From Aquatica leii (taxonomy: Eukaryota > Arthropoda > Insecta > Coleoptera > Lampyridae): a stretch of DNA of 64,000 nucleotides. Positions 33,220 through 44,963 of this stretch are shown here, piece after piece. The translations under genes were made by a program, and so were the position numbers. How positions within the stretch are numbered: the stretch's first letter is position 1; each line of letters starts with the position of its first letter. The notes beneath the pieces were generated by a model. That model searched no databases, was not told the origin of the DNA, and saw nothing but the letters and a program-made list of their open reading frames with translations. The stretch covers positions 126,614,255 to 126,678,254 of the forward strand of contig CM069432.1 of the NCBI GenBank assembly GCA_035610365.1. Direction: 5' to 3'.

Positions 33220-34110
33220 AAATGTCACTGTGCAAAATCAGTATTTAAAAGTGCATTGCGAATAACAACTTTTAGTTTGCACCTGGCACTAATCTTACCT
33301 CTTTTACTGCGTCTTCAACAAAAACATCATCGTCTTGCTGTGACTTTACTGCAACATCATGTGGCGGTTCAACATCATTATATCGAAGTGCGATGTACAA
33401 TTGTAGCTAAACAGCGTTTTGTTTTAATGCGAAAACCAACTGAAAAACATCGAAATCAACGTTTTAAAACTTCAAAGCAATGTTGAAGTGAATTTCTTGT
33501 TTTAGTGTGAGCTCGGTTGTATACTTCATGTGATGGTGTATTAGGGTTTATAACAGGTGTTAACAGATAGGGTTTTCAAGGATAACTACTGTCACCTAAA
33601 AAGTATCTATTTCCATACCAAAATCAAAATCAACAGACAGGAGATTGCGATTAAAAATACTGGTATCATGTACAGAACCAGGTCATCGTGCAATAATTAA
33701 TTATTATTAATAGAAAAATACCCCTTTCTGTTTTTACACAACTTTGAATTTGGACTACCAGGTGAATGGAGTTTGATATGAGTGCAATCCACTGCATGGA
33801 CAACACCTGGGTAAATTGCTAATTAAATAAAACTGTTTTACTTGCTCAAAAGCATTTTGATATTAAGGCATAGTTACATATCGAGTCTCTTGTCATGCAA
33901 TGCAGTGGGTTACCCTCAATACTGTCTACTTATGTACATTTTCTCTCTTTCCGATTAATTTTTGAAAACTACCAGTCGCATAAAATCTTAATGTTAGCAG
34001 TAATTGATTCATTGCATTAAAAGATTTGTTTCGAAATATACTTGGTTTGATGTCATCAGCCAAAAGCTGTAAAATTTCTGTTAGTTTTTTCTTCATCAGA
34101 TGACAGTGAC
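33220..34110 (-). pseudogene. HARBI1-like Harbinger transposase
   Basis: Minus-strand pieces are ADDIKPSIFRNKSFNAM, LTLRFYATGSFQKLIGKREN, then VHAVDCTHIKLHSPGSPN with the first catalytic Asp and LCKNRKGYFSIN. Near the end are THTKTRNSLQHCF-like residues and NEPPHD-like residues. This is the DDE nuclease of PIF/Harbinger elements. At least five stops or shifts interrupt it. The Myb-like partner protein that such elements often encode was not found. Confidence 0.75.
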
Positions 34111-34359
34111 GATAGAGATGAAAGGTCTGACATGTTCTGTTAAAAAAGTTGTATAAGAAAAAGTAGGAGTAAAGTATTTATGTATGTTTTAAGTTTGTAA
34201 TAAAACACCATTAAAAAAATTTAATTAGTATACATTTCATACTTACCTAAATAAATAAAATAATTTTCACTTAAAACGTATAATTAAATAACAATACTAA
34301 TGTAAAATTAATTATATTTGCAATAATTTATTTAAAAAAAGAAAAATAAAGTGTGATTA

Positions 34360-34610
34360 ACAACTTTTTTAAAATTAATCAAACGCTAATCGATGGTTAA
34401 GCTTCGATTAGTTTACCAATTGATTAACTAAGTTTAATCAATGATTATCTTTTAAAATTTGTTTTGTGCAACCCATTTTATGCTTAACCAATGATTAACC
34501 TCGCTTAATCAAAGCACTTTTGTTAAATATTTAATCAACAGATTAAATACTTTAACCAATGGTTAAATTGTTTTTTAACCAATTGAGTAGTAGTTAATCA
34601 TTGATTCAAT
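34360..34610. repeat. Subterminal motif array of Harbinger element
   Basis: About ten degenerate copies of TTAATCAATGGTTAA occur in both orientations within 250 bp, for example around 34396, 34425, 34485, 34540 and 34590. Two or three more lie at 32700-32760 by the left end. They are candidate transposase binding sites. Confidence 0.65.
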
Positions 34611-34644
34611 ACTTAACAAAAGCTTCGTGCAACCGGCACATAAT

Positions 34645-36165
34645 ATTGTAAAGCAAAACATTGAAAATTTTCTCATTTGTCGGCTTTGAACGACGCAAAG
34701 CTGAATTAATTGGTGCATACACATTATTTTAAGTAACTTTTTCAAAAAGTTTAAAGGTTTGCTAAACGTTGTTGACATTTGAATAACTTTAGAACAAATT
34801 AGTGCACTTTCGAATAACAATGGAAATGGACAATAAAAAAAACATAAAAACTATGTACAGTGCACGTCGTTTAATAAAATCTTGTTGGGACTTGGGATTT
34901 TTGATAACAATAACCAAATGATAACAATATCCAAAATTCAGAAAAAAAAATAAATAAAAGCAGTTAATACATCGTGTATCTGATTAACAGGTTGTTAATT
35001 TAGAAGTTAAAAACTTAAGCAGAAAATAATTTAAAAAATTTTGATTAAACGTTTAAAAAATTTAAATTTTGAGCCAAATAAATCAAAAATTACTGACCTG
35101 TAAGTATGTTGCCGCCGTTAATAAAAAAAATCAAAAACAATTTATGATGTTTAATTCATTGTTCTAAGAACTACACATTAGTTCTCAATAATTTGTTGTC
35201 ACTAAAAATAAAAATAAATACAAAATAACAATAACATAAGATGTAGTTAAATAAAGTTGTTATTCTAAGAACCCATATATTTTCCAAGTTAATTCTCAAA
35301 GATAACGTATATTTACAGATGTTTAATGCAATGTTACGTAGGTCAGTCAAACTACTAGAATAAATAGCACAGCAAGAATAAAGCTAAACATGCAAAACAA
35401 GTATGTTTAGAGTACAATAAAAAAAAATTATTTTAAAAAACATATTGTAAAAATTCAGCCAAAAAATCAAGCAAAATAGGTTATTGTTCAGGTATAGTAT
35501 CAAACCTGGGAAGAAAATTCATAACATAAACAGAAATTATGAATACTATAAACGGCGTTTTTACTATGTAATAGCATACGCCCGACCAATCTTTGATAAA
35601 GCGATAACATTACCCGATTGATAACAATATCTATGATTTAAATAAGCAGTGTGCACTGTATATGTATACTTAGATAAAACTATTATAGATTATACTGGTG
35701 ATAGATATTTTTTCTGATAGTGATGATGAAGGTAAAAATGTAGTTACTTAATACACATAATAATACAAAAAAAAATTGCATTAAAAATCATTGCAAACAA
35801 GTAAGGTAGTATGGACTATACTAGTAATAATTCATTTATGAGATACAATACTATAATTACTAAGTAGTTATTCTAATAAAAAAATTGTGCAATCTTTTAA
35901 ATATTTATATGTTTTGAAAATCGCATTTATAGTTTGATGGACATCATACGGCGTTTTGTAGAAATTTCACTAAATGTTTCGGTACATGTCGTTCGGTCAT
36001 AAGCAGAGTTTGTTTGTAGTTGACCATTTTACCCTGCAAAAAACTGTAAAATGATTATTAATGTAAAAACATACAAAAAATGGGACAAAGAAATTCTTCA
36101 ATGTTAATTTGAACTGCTTGAGTACATCACTTTTAATCATGTGTTCATTCGGCGTGTTGTATTAT
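34645..36165. other. AT-rich DNA, no gene seen
   Basis: No domain-bearing frame. A 27-codon minus-strand frame near 35942-36025 begins MVNYKQTLLMTER after a TTTTTTGCAG sequence. It may be a stray exon-like piece and is not called as a gene. Confidence 0.5.
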
Positions 36166-36169
36166 AATT

Positions 36170-36350
36170 CTATAATTATATACACAAACAAATTATTCCT
36201 TTGGTCTACGTTTGCAATAGAGTTAAACGTCTCAAAGTTGAGTAAAACCAATTCGTGATTTCTACTCTCGGCGGATTAAAATCACAACTCAATTCCGCAT
36301 CACTTCTTGTTAGTTTAAACGTGTTACACAACGGTGGGTTTCCTTTCTCT
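36170..36350 (-). pseudogene. Start of conserved Polinton-type protein, unknown role
   Basis: Two minus-strand frames give FKLTRSDAELSCDFNPP and then LVLLNFETFNSIANVDQRNN. In my memory a protein starting with this kind of sequence and a FETFNSIPNV motif follows the protease in insect virus-like elements; its role is unknown to me. Only the first ~50 residues are present, and a frameshift separates the two blocks. Confidence 0.4.
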
Positions 36351-36409
36351 ATTTCACACGTATTTTAAACTGGTGGTTTCTACTACGATATAGCTCTATT
36401 TATCTATCA

Positions 36410-36685
36410 AAAACCAATTGTCCACAATTTATGTCTTTGACGTTTTAATATCTTTTATAATTATAATTTATGTCACTGTCTCTACCATCTAATGATAAAT
36501 ATTGTATAATTTCTAACGGTGGAGGTAAATCATTGCAACTATTAAAATGAATCTTATTGTTTACTTTTTTATATGCTACCCAATGGGTTTTTGTTGATCC
36601 GCCTCATCTAGATTTACGTATTTTCTAATTTTACGTGAAAGCGCGTTTCGCATGAATGCTCCTCAAAAATTGGGAATTTGATACT
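36410..36685 (-). pseudogene. Adenain-like cysteine protease, broken
   Basis: Minus-strand pieces are GAFMRNAL near 36660, THWVAYKKVNN near 36585 with the catalytic His, LPPPLEIIQYL near 36510, and INCGQLVF near 36420 with the catalytic Cys. The order and spacing match the maturation protease of adenoviruses and Polintons. The part between the first two blocks is scrambled by shifts and stops. Its position after the PLA2/pX segment matches other integrated elements of this type as I remember them. Confidence 0.65.
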
Positions 36686-36836
36686 TTTGAGCTTACTGTT
36701 TTAATGAAACTTTAGTTAAAGCTCAACGAAACAATTTAATTAGTTTCTTGATTAGCCATTCATTAATAATCCACATCCGGTTTTATACGGTTTTATGTAA
36801 AATCCGCTGACAACCGCTTATGCTACCATTGCACGA

Positions 36837-37058
36837 TTATGTCGTTTTTCTTCTTCTAATTTTTTTTGCGGCGTTAACAGGTTTGGATATCGCAGCAGCA
36901 CTTCCTCCTAAAAAACCCAATGCTCTTAAAGCCGAAAACAATGGTATCAAAGGTAAAAGTCCACCTTTTTTAGGTACACGTATCCTCCTACTTCTCGGAG
37001 CTTTTATTTTTTTAGACTGTTTTTTTAATGTACCGTGCGCCGCTTTAACGTTTTGCAA
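36837..37058 (-). pseudogene. pX-like basic/hydrophobic virion segment
   Basis: This open minus-strand frame has a Lys/Arg-rich first half (KKQSKKIKAPRSRRIRVPKK), then GGLLPLIPLFSALRALGFLG and an Ala-rich helix ending in basic residues. The Gly-Gly-x-Leu-Pro-x-Ile-Pro pattern resembles the C-terminus of the adenovirus core protein X and its homologues in Polinton-type elements. There is no own start codon. It lies directly behind the PLA2-like motif and was probably the same protein. Confidence 0.6.
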
Positions 37059-37169
37059 TAAATAATTTCTGTCAGAACGCGCTACTGCTTGTCGAGCTAA
37101 TCAAATAGCAAAATTTAAGGTTCTACCACGTTTCGTTGACCTTCAGTGTTTAGATTTCTTACGTATCTT

Positions 37170-37440
37170 ACTCATTCCCATGCCAACAGTTGTTTTAATT
37201 TTCATTACTGCCGTTACTGTGCCACCAGCAACCTTTTTACCTACGCTCGCGTATACTGCGTATACCGTTTTTTGCCGACTCGTACAACTATTTGTCCTCC
37301 TCGTAACGTTTGTTCAAATTTTTATAGGATTGATACGCAATGTCGTGTCTCTTGCAAGCTTTGTCTAGTTTATTGATGCGGACTAAGCGATTTTCTAGTT
37401 TTGTTCCGTGATCGCAATAGTTATAACCGGGTATATGCAA
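37170..37440 (-). pseudogene. Phospholipase A2-like virion domain, broken
   Basis: Minus-strand residues IPGYNYCDHGTKLE (calcium-loop type, normally YxYCGPGT) and KACKRHDIAYQSY, with the catalytic His-Asp pair, are readable near 37420 and 37345. Arg/Lys-rich residues and VTAVMKIKTTVGMGM follow. The same PLA2 fold occurs in parvovirus VP1 and in Polinton/adintovirus proteins, where it helps particles leave membranes. The loop Gly-Pro is Asp-His here, and stops and a shift lie within, so it is inactive. Confidence 0.65.
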
Positions 37441-37539
37441 TTCCGCGTCCGGTACAACCGCCTTCCGGCTTTTTATTACCTGTTTTCTTTAAAAATCGTT
37501 TTTTTAATCGTTTACTTTCTACGACATGTGTACACCTTT

Positions 37540-39350
37540 GCCGTCAAATACTAAATGAATGAGTTTTTAGTTATGACTGTTCGTTTCATTGCAGAAAAAA
37601 TTCCTCGTAAAGTTTCAAATTGTGATCTTCTCTTAGAACAAAAGCAAAATTTACTATCGCGTCTTTTATCCTTTTTTCAAATCAATATCTATCTACAGCC
37701 GTTGTTATCCAATTACCAACTCTTGTCTGTCGATGGTCAAATTTTCACGTTACCAAATATTTTACTTGGCATGTATCATTAAACTGCACTCTCTTTTAAG
37801 CACTCATAATCAGCGCGGTTCAACAAATAAATACAGTTCTATTTTTAACATATCATATAATTTATTAAACGTAACAAACAGGTACCTACATTACATTTCT
37901 TTGGAAACTACTTATACTACAATGTTATTATCTATATTGTCATATACTACCTATTTTCTTATAATAACTAAATTGTTTACATTAGATTATTTTACATACA
38001 TATTTAAATTTACTCTTCCCTGTCTTCTTCGTCCGAATTATTTTCTAAGTTTTTGACTAAATTGTCAAAATCGTCTCGAATAATCACGTTGATGATATTG
38101 AAAATTCCGGTAATATGTAATCTAGCATTTCTTTCAACCAACGGTATCTGCATCTTAAACCTCTTCTGCATCCATTTCAAATCATCGACGCAATTCTTCT
38201 GCTTCCAAAACTCACGCGTATCGTATTACGCAATCCTCCATTTGGAAAACGCCATCTACATACTAAAATTGATGTTCACCGTTCTTATATGCTTTGAACA
38301 TTATTGATAATGGATATTCTGCTCCTATGTATCATTCATACGTTAAATCTCGCATCAGCATCGCTCCTCGAGACACTCTAGCAATATCAAACTCCTCCAA
38401 AAACAAAATGCTACTAATAATATAATAATGCATTGTTTCTTTTTCTCTTTTTTACCAACTTATGATCTACAACCTCTAATTGTCTTACTACAAATACTAA
38501 ATAACTATCCCTCGCCATTATTAATTTTTAATTTATTGGTTTTCATTACGCTCTTACGTGTTTACGCAAATCGATAGCTAATAATATTTTATCCATACCA
38601 AAAATTAGCATTTTTTTTAATGCAAGAATATTCAGACATACAAATTTTCGAAACAATTCTGATTATACTTTTTTTACGCCGCTACCTTTCAACGCTATCG
38701 TATCTATTACGCTATTGTAATAAAATTTTGTTTTCAACTTTTTCAATAAATCTAATCGGATTATAACTAAATTGCATAATATCCACATTTTGTGAACTGA
38801 ATCGTAAGCCAAATAAATTGTCTCTTCTGGGCATTGCATTTGCAATACTTTTTTTGTTTTATCCATCTATTTCGTTTTTATCTTTACGCCACAAGCTTCT
38901 ATAGCACACCAAAGTTTTGTATTCAATTTCCGTTAACGTGATGCATTGACCTTTCCCCTTTAATTTTGCTATAGGATCTAATCGTGATTTCGCTCATAAT
39001 CGTACTGATATCCATTAGTTTAACTTTTGTTTAATGCATACGTGGATAACGCATATAACTGGGCGTTACTTCCCTTTCCCTATTGTTTAACGCCAACGAG
39101 GTTTCCGTATACAATCAAACGTCACTACACTTTAGATCATTCGCATTTATATTGTTACTTATTTCGCCAGTAGTTGTCATATACGCCACTAGATCTTTAT
39201 TCATAACAACAAAATTCATAACACCCTGAACCCCATTATCTATTTCGGCTTATAAATAATTACTGTTACGCACATCACAACTCAAAGACATAACTGTTAA
39301 ATTTCTTGGAAGTTTCCGTTTTACATTTACTTTGTATCAACTTTTCCTTT
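37540..39350 (-). other. Unassigned decayed coding-like DNA of the virus-like relic
   Basis: Short minus-strand frames alternate between phases, for example EFDIARVSRGAMLMRDL at ~38370, a 67-codon frame at 38663-38866, and GVMNFVVMNKDLVAYMTTT at ~39200. These look like one or more long genes broken by many shifts. I could not match them to capsid, ATPase or polymerase proteins, so no product is given. Confidence 0.35.
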
Positions 39351-42300
39351 TTATTACCCGTACATACGTTACTTTGTTTTGAAGATACCTTTGTTTGTTC
39401 TCGAGGCTTGCTTGTCACTATTTTATATATAAGTAATTTAATTTGTTCTACAAAAAGTTAACTTATACTTACTCATTCGTTCTTGATGATCCAACAATTT
39501 CCTTGTTTAACTTTATTCAACGTCACTGTAGTTTCGCTAACTACTAATACTTGTGTACTGGTGACCAAGACTATATTTTACTTTTCTTATAGCTACGACA
39601 AGAAGGTAAAAAAAAAATGAAATGTATTAAGAACAAACAAGTTTTAACGCTATGTTAACGGCCGGTGTTAGACCTCAGTACAATGTGCAAATGTGCACAA
39701 GTCACTTTGAAGTTTAACGTAGGTAAATAACATATGTAATAACTTTTGTACATTTGATACAATTAAACCGCATCGATATTTATGTATTTGCATTGCGATG
39801 GACGTCGTAGAATAAACATAGCAGTGTAGTGGTAACTCAATAAAATTATTTAACTCCTGCAACAAAAAACTGTCTACAACGGTTGCCGTGAAACCAATTG
39901 CATTTTTATTTACCTTTTACAACAATAACCATTGTGTGCGAAAGTCAGTTTAAAATCAATTGCATTTTTAATTACCTTCTGCAACAATATCATTGTGGAG
40001 TCGTTACCCTCATTCGACAATGTTAAATCAGAATTTTGTGTAAAACACTCACCTTCAAATCAATTGCATTTTTAATTATTTTTTTAAACAATTACATTTA
40101 TGCAGATATTACCCTCATTTGACAATGTTAGATGAGGACTTTGCGTACAACAAACACCTTGAAATTTATTGTATTTCTAATTACCTCTAACAATAATAAA
40201 ATTTGTGCGGACTTTATCCTGATTCGACACTTTTAAAACTTCAGTAACAGCAATAGAACCTTTGCACTTGATAGTGCAACTCCTCCTGAAACAATGTTAG
40301 GTCGCAGCGACCTTCCTTGTTTTAGGAGAAGGTTGAAGAATCTGAAAGAACTAACAAATAAAAATATAATAACATTATTATAAGAATTGCATCTACAGTT
40401 GTAATCAATTAATTAAAGTAACCAGTACCAAATAAATTAACCTGTACTGCCACACTAAGTACACTACCGAATAAAGAAGATTAAAAATATTAATAAATAG
40501 AGCTCTACTAACGAAAAACTACACAGACAAACAATGAATGGAACAAAGTAAAAGAAAGCACGCGAATAACGTTTAGTTAAATTTTTACAAGTGAACTGCT
40601 CAAAAATATCTGAGTTTGACATGTCTTATTTAGGCGCATTTCATTGGCTCTAATTACAATTTAATTCTTAATTTTTTTCATAAATGCTCTATTTAATTTT
40701 AATGTAAGTTTAGTGTAAGCTTAGTGTTAGACTAATTTGAACATACGCCTTAGGATTTTACAACAATAATTGGAAAATAAGTATTCTGTAAAGTAAAATG
40801 CACTAGTGCATTGGGCCAACTTTACATCCCGGCATGGGTAAAGCGTGCATTTACATTTCAGATATGGGTGCGTAGACTCACTATTACATACCCAATCCGA
40901 GATAAGTATTTTTATTCTTATATGTAATAAAACCAATTTATTGCATAACATTAGATATTTGCGTTATGTTTAAAATTTTGTTCTAGTTTATTTTTATTTA
41001 ATTAATGATTTCTCAAATTAATTTAAAAAAAGGTTTCTTAATAAAATTGTAGATTTGCTACTTATCAATAGCGTTTTCTAAAATTTTGTAAATACGTTTA
41101 TGTGTGCAGTTTAAATTCTTTATTATATTTTCATAAGTAAAGTAATTCGATTTTATTCTATTTTAAAATAAATTTTAAACGTTTTGACTAAATATTAACA
41201 ACATATACTACAAATTAAAAAATTGCAATTAGTATTTTAGTAATAGTTACTGCTTTTTTTAGATATAGTGCATCGCAATGATTTTGTTTATTGAAACTGA
41301 AGCAGTAGGTTAATATTTTTGCTCCTTTAATTCTTTAATTAAAATGTAGTAATCACAAAATATTAGCGTTTAACAAGTTTAAGATATTTATAAATGTCAT
41401 ATTAAAAAAAAACAGGAAAATCAATAATTAATTTTTTTACTACCTACTTAAAATTAGCATGTTTATATAAAAACTTTTATAACTAAGAGCCTTAATAAAA
41501 AGTATAAATTACTACGTGTATTTTAATCTTAAATTTTTTTTGTTTTTAACAAACAATACGTACAGTCGTTACAACCATTCTTCTTTTACAAATATTCATT
41601 CATTAGTACTGCGGTTGAAGTAAATTTCACGGTAGTATGAAAAATACAGCAGCGTTCAAATACTATGGGTAACGTTTTCAGGTGAAAACCGCATAATATT
41701 TATCACCGTATACGAGACAATGCAAATTATAAGTAATGTGATACGACGCGTGGATGCCCGCGCTTCTTATTTCGACGTTAATACTATAAACTTTCAAGTA
41801 TTAAGCTGTTTCACCGCAACTATAATTGCATATTTGATAAAGTTTGTAATTTAGTTTATAATTAAGCATCGAGCGTTACGTAATATGCTGTTATTGTTTC
41901 CTTCATAAAAAAATAATTTAAAAAAAAATTCCTAATTTAAAAATATACTAAACATTTAAATAATAATTTAAAAATAAATATAATACTACAAAAAAATATA
42001 AAAACGTGTTTTTTGAACGGAATTGAAATCTGATTGTAAATTAACAAGACAAAATTATTAAAAAAAATTCTGGATTACTATTTTAAACTTATCAATCTTT
42101 TTTCAGTTAAATATACAATATAAATGGTATATCTATAACATAAATAAGAAATTATCTTATGAATTTTAACATTGCATAACAATATGTCTAACTATTTTTG
42201 ATTACAACAAGAAAATTGTTTAAATAAATAAAATACTGCCTCTATTGTTGTTTATGTATCGGTTACATTTAAACAACAAATATCGGTATTAATATATACA
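39351..42300. other. AT-rich DNA with a short repeat array, no gene seen
   Basis: Only the degenerate repeat array at 39890-40260 stands out. The other frames are short and without domains. Confidence 0.55.
39890..40260. repeat. Degenerate ~104-bp tandem repeat, four units
   Basis: A unit starting AAATCAATTGCATTTTTAAT recurs at about 39891, 39953, 40057 and 40161. Each contains AACAATA and, in the longer units, TTACCCTCATTCGACAATGT. The first unit is shortened to ~62 bp. Confidence 0.7.
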
Positions 42301-42452
42301 TGGTGTAACTAATATAACGCATAATCTCTTAATGGGGGGTAGCTGTAATGATTTGAAGCTTTCTATTATAAACATATGGTCTCTTTCTGATAGTTTTTGA
42401 GAAAATCCAATGTCAATTTTTAAATACGTCCCCTGGTTGAATCCGAATACAA

Positions 42453-43724
42453 CCCAGTAAACACAAAATTGATAATGTCTAGTAACAGTTTCAAAACAAA
42501 AAAAATATGATTCACTCTTGTTTCAAACATAAAAGAAACCTAACTGCAATAAAATAGCTATAAGTCCATCGCTGTTTCACTTATTTGAATCAGTATAGTT
42601 TCGGTATTTTAAATTCAAATCTGTTGCAAACTAAATGTTGCATTCGGTTTACGTTTTAAAAGCTTCGTTCTTGAACTGATACTAAATGATCGATACATGT
42701 ATGATTTTTTTGTTTCAATAATGAACTAAAACAATTCTTTCAATAATATAATAATACATTTTCGAATGCACGTTTCAAATTTTATTGCACAATATATATT
42801 TTTAAATACAATATCACATTGAGTTTTTTACTTTCTTTGATGTGGTCTTTTCATGGAAGCCTCGAGAACTGCATCAGTTACTGTTGGGTAGCAACTTTTA
42901 AACGCATCTGTAACATAGAAATAAATATTTCATTTATATACATACATACATATTCATAGAGTTACACAAAATTAATTACATTTTTTTAATCAAAAACAAC
43001 ACAAACTTGATATAAATATCACTTTAGCAATCATTAGAAAGTTATAAAAACACTGTGAATACCTTTAGCTGTACATAATCGTATGGAAAACTTGAAGAAT
43101 TGAACTGTAATTATAAATCCTAAAGATTTATGCAATAATCCACCTTAACGCAACCATGTGTGTTAATTTGCATTTTTTTATACAAATTAAAACATGATGC
43201 ATAAAGAACAGAAATGATAATAATATTGATTACATTTATGGATTATAATAAAATGTTTCGACTTACCGTTTATTGTTCCATTTCGTAATTGTACACACAG
43301 CATCACTTATCAAAACTACAACCGAACAAGTGAAAAGATATCAATTTGCAGCGCAAGCGTTGACGACAGTAATCAAAAGTACAGCAACGACTAATGCTGA
43401 CTAATGACAAAGTATTCGATTTTCCTAGAACGATTCCACTGTTTTGAAAATAATTCAATCTTATTTAATCGATCTTTAACCAATTCTAGTTATTCAAAAA
43501 ATATTCAGTTTTAATAAAGCAGTTTTTAGACGGTTGCTGATTATGGGAAAAAAATTGCAAGTACTGAAACGGTTTAAAACTGATTGTGAAAAATCGGAAC
43601 TCTTTCAATTTATTCACTGTCAGTTACATGTAAATGATATAAAAATGGAACTAACACGAAACAACGTAATGAAACAATTGTTTTAATTTTGTGACTGTAA
43701 CAGTTTCAATCCGTGTTTACTGGG
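42453..43724 (-). mobile_element. CCCAGTAAAC non-autonomous transposon, copy 3
   Basis: This copy is ~1272 bp, starts CCCAGTAAACAC and ends GTGTTTACTGGG. It looks highly similar to copy 1 throughout, in the same orientation. The flanks are AA rather than TA. It sits inside the 42302-44576 element and is therefore younger than it. Confidence 0.85.
42828..43303 (-). CDS. Candidate spliced mini-ORF, copy 3, 38 aa
   Basis: Exon 1 (43303-43267) gives MLCVQLRNGTIN, identical to the other copies, and ends at GTAAGT. Exon 2 (42907-42828) follows TGTTACAG and reads DAFKSCYPTVTDAVLEAS, then MKRPHQRK and a stop. It ends eight residues before copy 2 because of a small deletion. Its function and expression are unknown. 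Confidence 0.35.
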
Positions 43725-44576
43725 AAGTACCATGTAACATAAGTCAAGATACTTTAATAGTAAACAGCACGTACCAACCATAACTAGAAGTGATAATATG
43801 TGTTTTGCTAACGGTACAGTTTTTACTGCACTCACACAAAATAAGTTGATGCAGTAATATTTACAATTGGTTGTTCTGTCCATTCTGTCTTTATTTGTCT
43901 GTAAAGTTTTTATTGTATTCTTGTTTGTCTGTTTAATTTTTATGTAATTTTTTTGTTAGACGTTAGTTTTCTTTAATTTATGAGTTTTAGTCAGATTGTC
44001 GAATGGTAAATAAGCTTACGCGATTTTAAATTCATAGAGTAAGTGCGATTGTTTTAGAGAATAGTATTGATTTTAATTTTTTCTATCTACGAATAGCTAT
44101 TTGGTATTTAGTTTCTTTTTAGCAAAGTAGGTACTATTTCGTGTTATTTATTTAACATTATAATTAATATTTATAGTTAATGATGCATCACAGAACTCTA
44201 AACTAAACTCTAAACCGATGCAATATAGAAAAATAATACCTGGTGTAAGCAATGTAATTTTAATAACGACTAATGACATTTGCATGATTGCATTTTAAAA
44301 TGATATTTAATGTTTTTTGAAACGTCATCAAACGATAAAGAATTTGTTAGTACAAATTCTTTGTTTCTGTAGTCACCATTTTCTAAGCATGGAATTTTTT
44401 AAAACACGTTCTATTTTATTGACATAAAACGAAGCAGATCCGTATTTAATAAGATATTTTAATAAAAATATTACGAAAATTTTTAAAATGTTAGACCACA
44501 TGTTCATACAGCAAATGTGTTCGCAACCATCGTAGCTACCTCCTATTAAGAGATTATGCGTTATGTCAGTTACACC

Positions 44577-44963
44577 CTCTATAATAATGATTGTATTTAA
44601 ATTTAAATTAAAAAATGTTATTAACTAGTTTTTAGTAAGTATTTCAATTTTAAGTTATTTTGTACTATACACGTAAAAAAATGTGAATAAAAGGAGAAAA
44701 TAGTTATTTACATATGAGTATGTTAAATCAAGGTTTACGTTATCGAATGAGATGACTACTGCCAAAACGTAGCTGAGGCAAGAATTTTAAAACGAGTAAT
44801 GTAATTTGATGTAACGTGCAAATAATGTAAAACATTTTGTTTCTTACTGGCTATAGATTCATTTCTAAAGAGGTTTTCTATTAAAAGTTTTATTAATAAA
44901 AGCGGTTAACAAAAGTCGATCACTTTATTTGTTTGATCTGTCAGTATTTAATTAATAATTTAG
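44577..44963. other. AT-rich DNA, no gene seen
   Basis: Short spacer between the inverted-repeat element and the recombinase relic. Nothing was recognised. Confidence 0.5.

Larger units (their letters stand above)
32686..34638 (-). mobile_element. Decayed PIF/Harbinger transposon
   Basis: The ends are related inverted repeats: CCCGGTGGCACAAAACT on the left and, reverse-complemented, GCCGGTTGCACGAAGCT on the right. Between them the minus strand holds a broken HARBI1-type nuclease. Many copies of a TTAACCAATGGTTAA-like motif cluster beside the right end and fewer beside the left. A 3-bp target duplication (TTA/TAA) is plausible but not exact. Confidence 0.8.
36170..39350 (-). mobile_element. 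Polinton/adintovirus-like endogenous relic
   Basis: The stretch has more CG and codon-like texture than its flanks, all on the minus strand. In transcription order it shows an unassigned coding-like part, a phospholipase-A2-like motif, a pX-like hydrophobic segment, an adenain-like cysteine protease and a segment starting a further conserved protein. That combination is known from Polintons (Mavericks) and adintoviruses integrated in insect genomes. All frames are broken many times. No DNA polymerase, integrase or terminal inverted repeat was found, so only a fragment survives. Confidence 0.6.
42302..44576. mobile_element. Inverted-repeat DNA element hosting CCCAGTAAAC copy 3
   Basis: GGTGTAACTAATATAACGCA at the left end is matched by the reverse complement of the right end, GGTGTAACTGACATAACGCA. 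The match extends through AATCTCTTAATrGGrGGTAGCT for ~45 bp. The 2.27 kb interior has no transposase. After removal of the nested insert only ~1.0 kb remains, so it is a non-autonomous element of unassigned superfamily. Confidence 0.7.

Noticed and set aside
37146-37376. Plus-strand frames with hydrophobic residues that look like membrane proteins
   Set aside because: They are antisense to the PLA2/pX-like region; the T-rich complement of Lys-rich codons makes them look hydrophobic.
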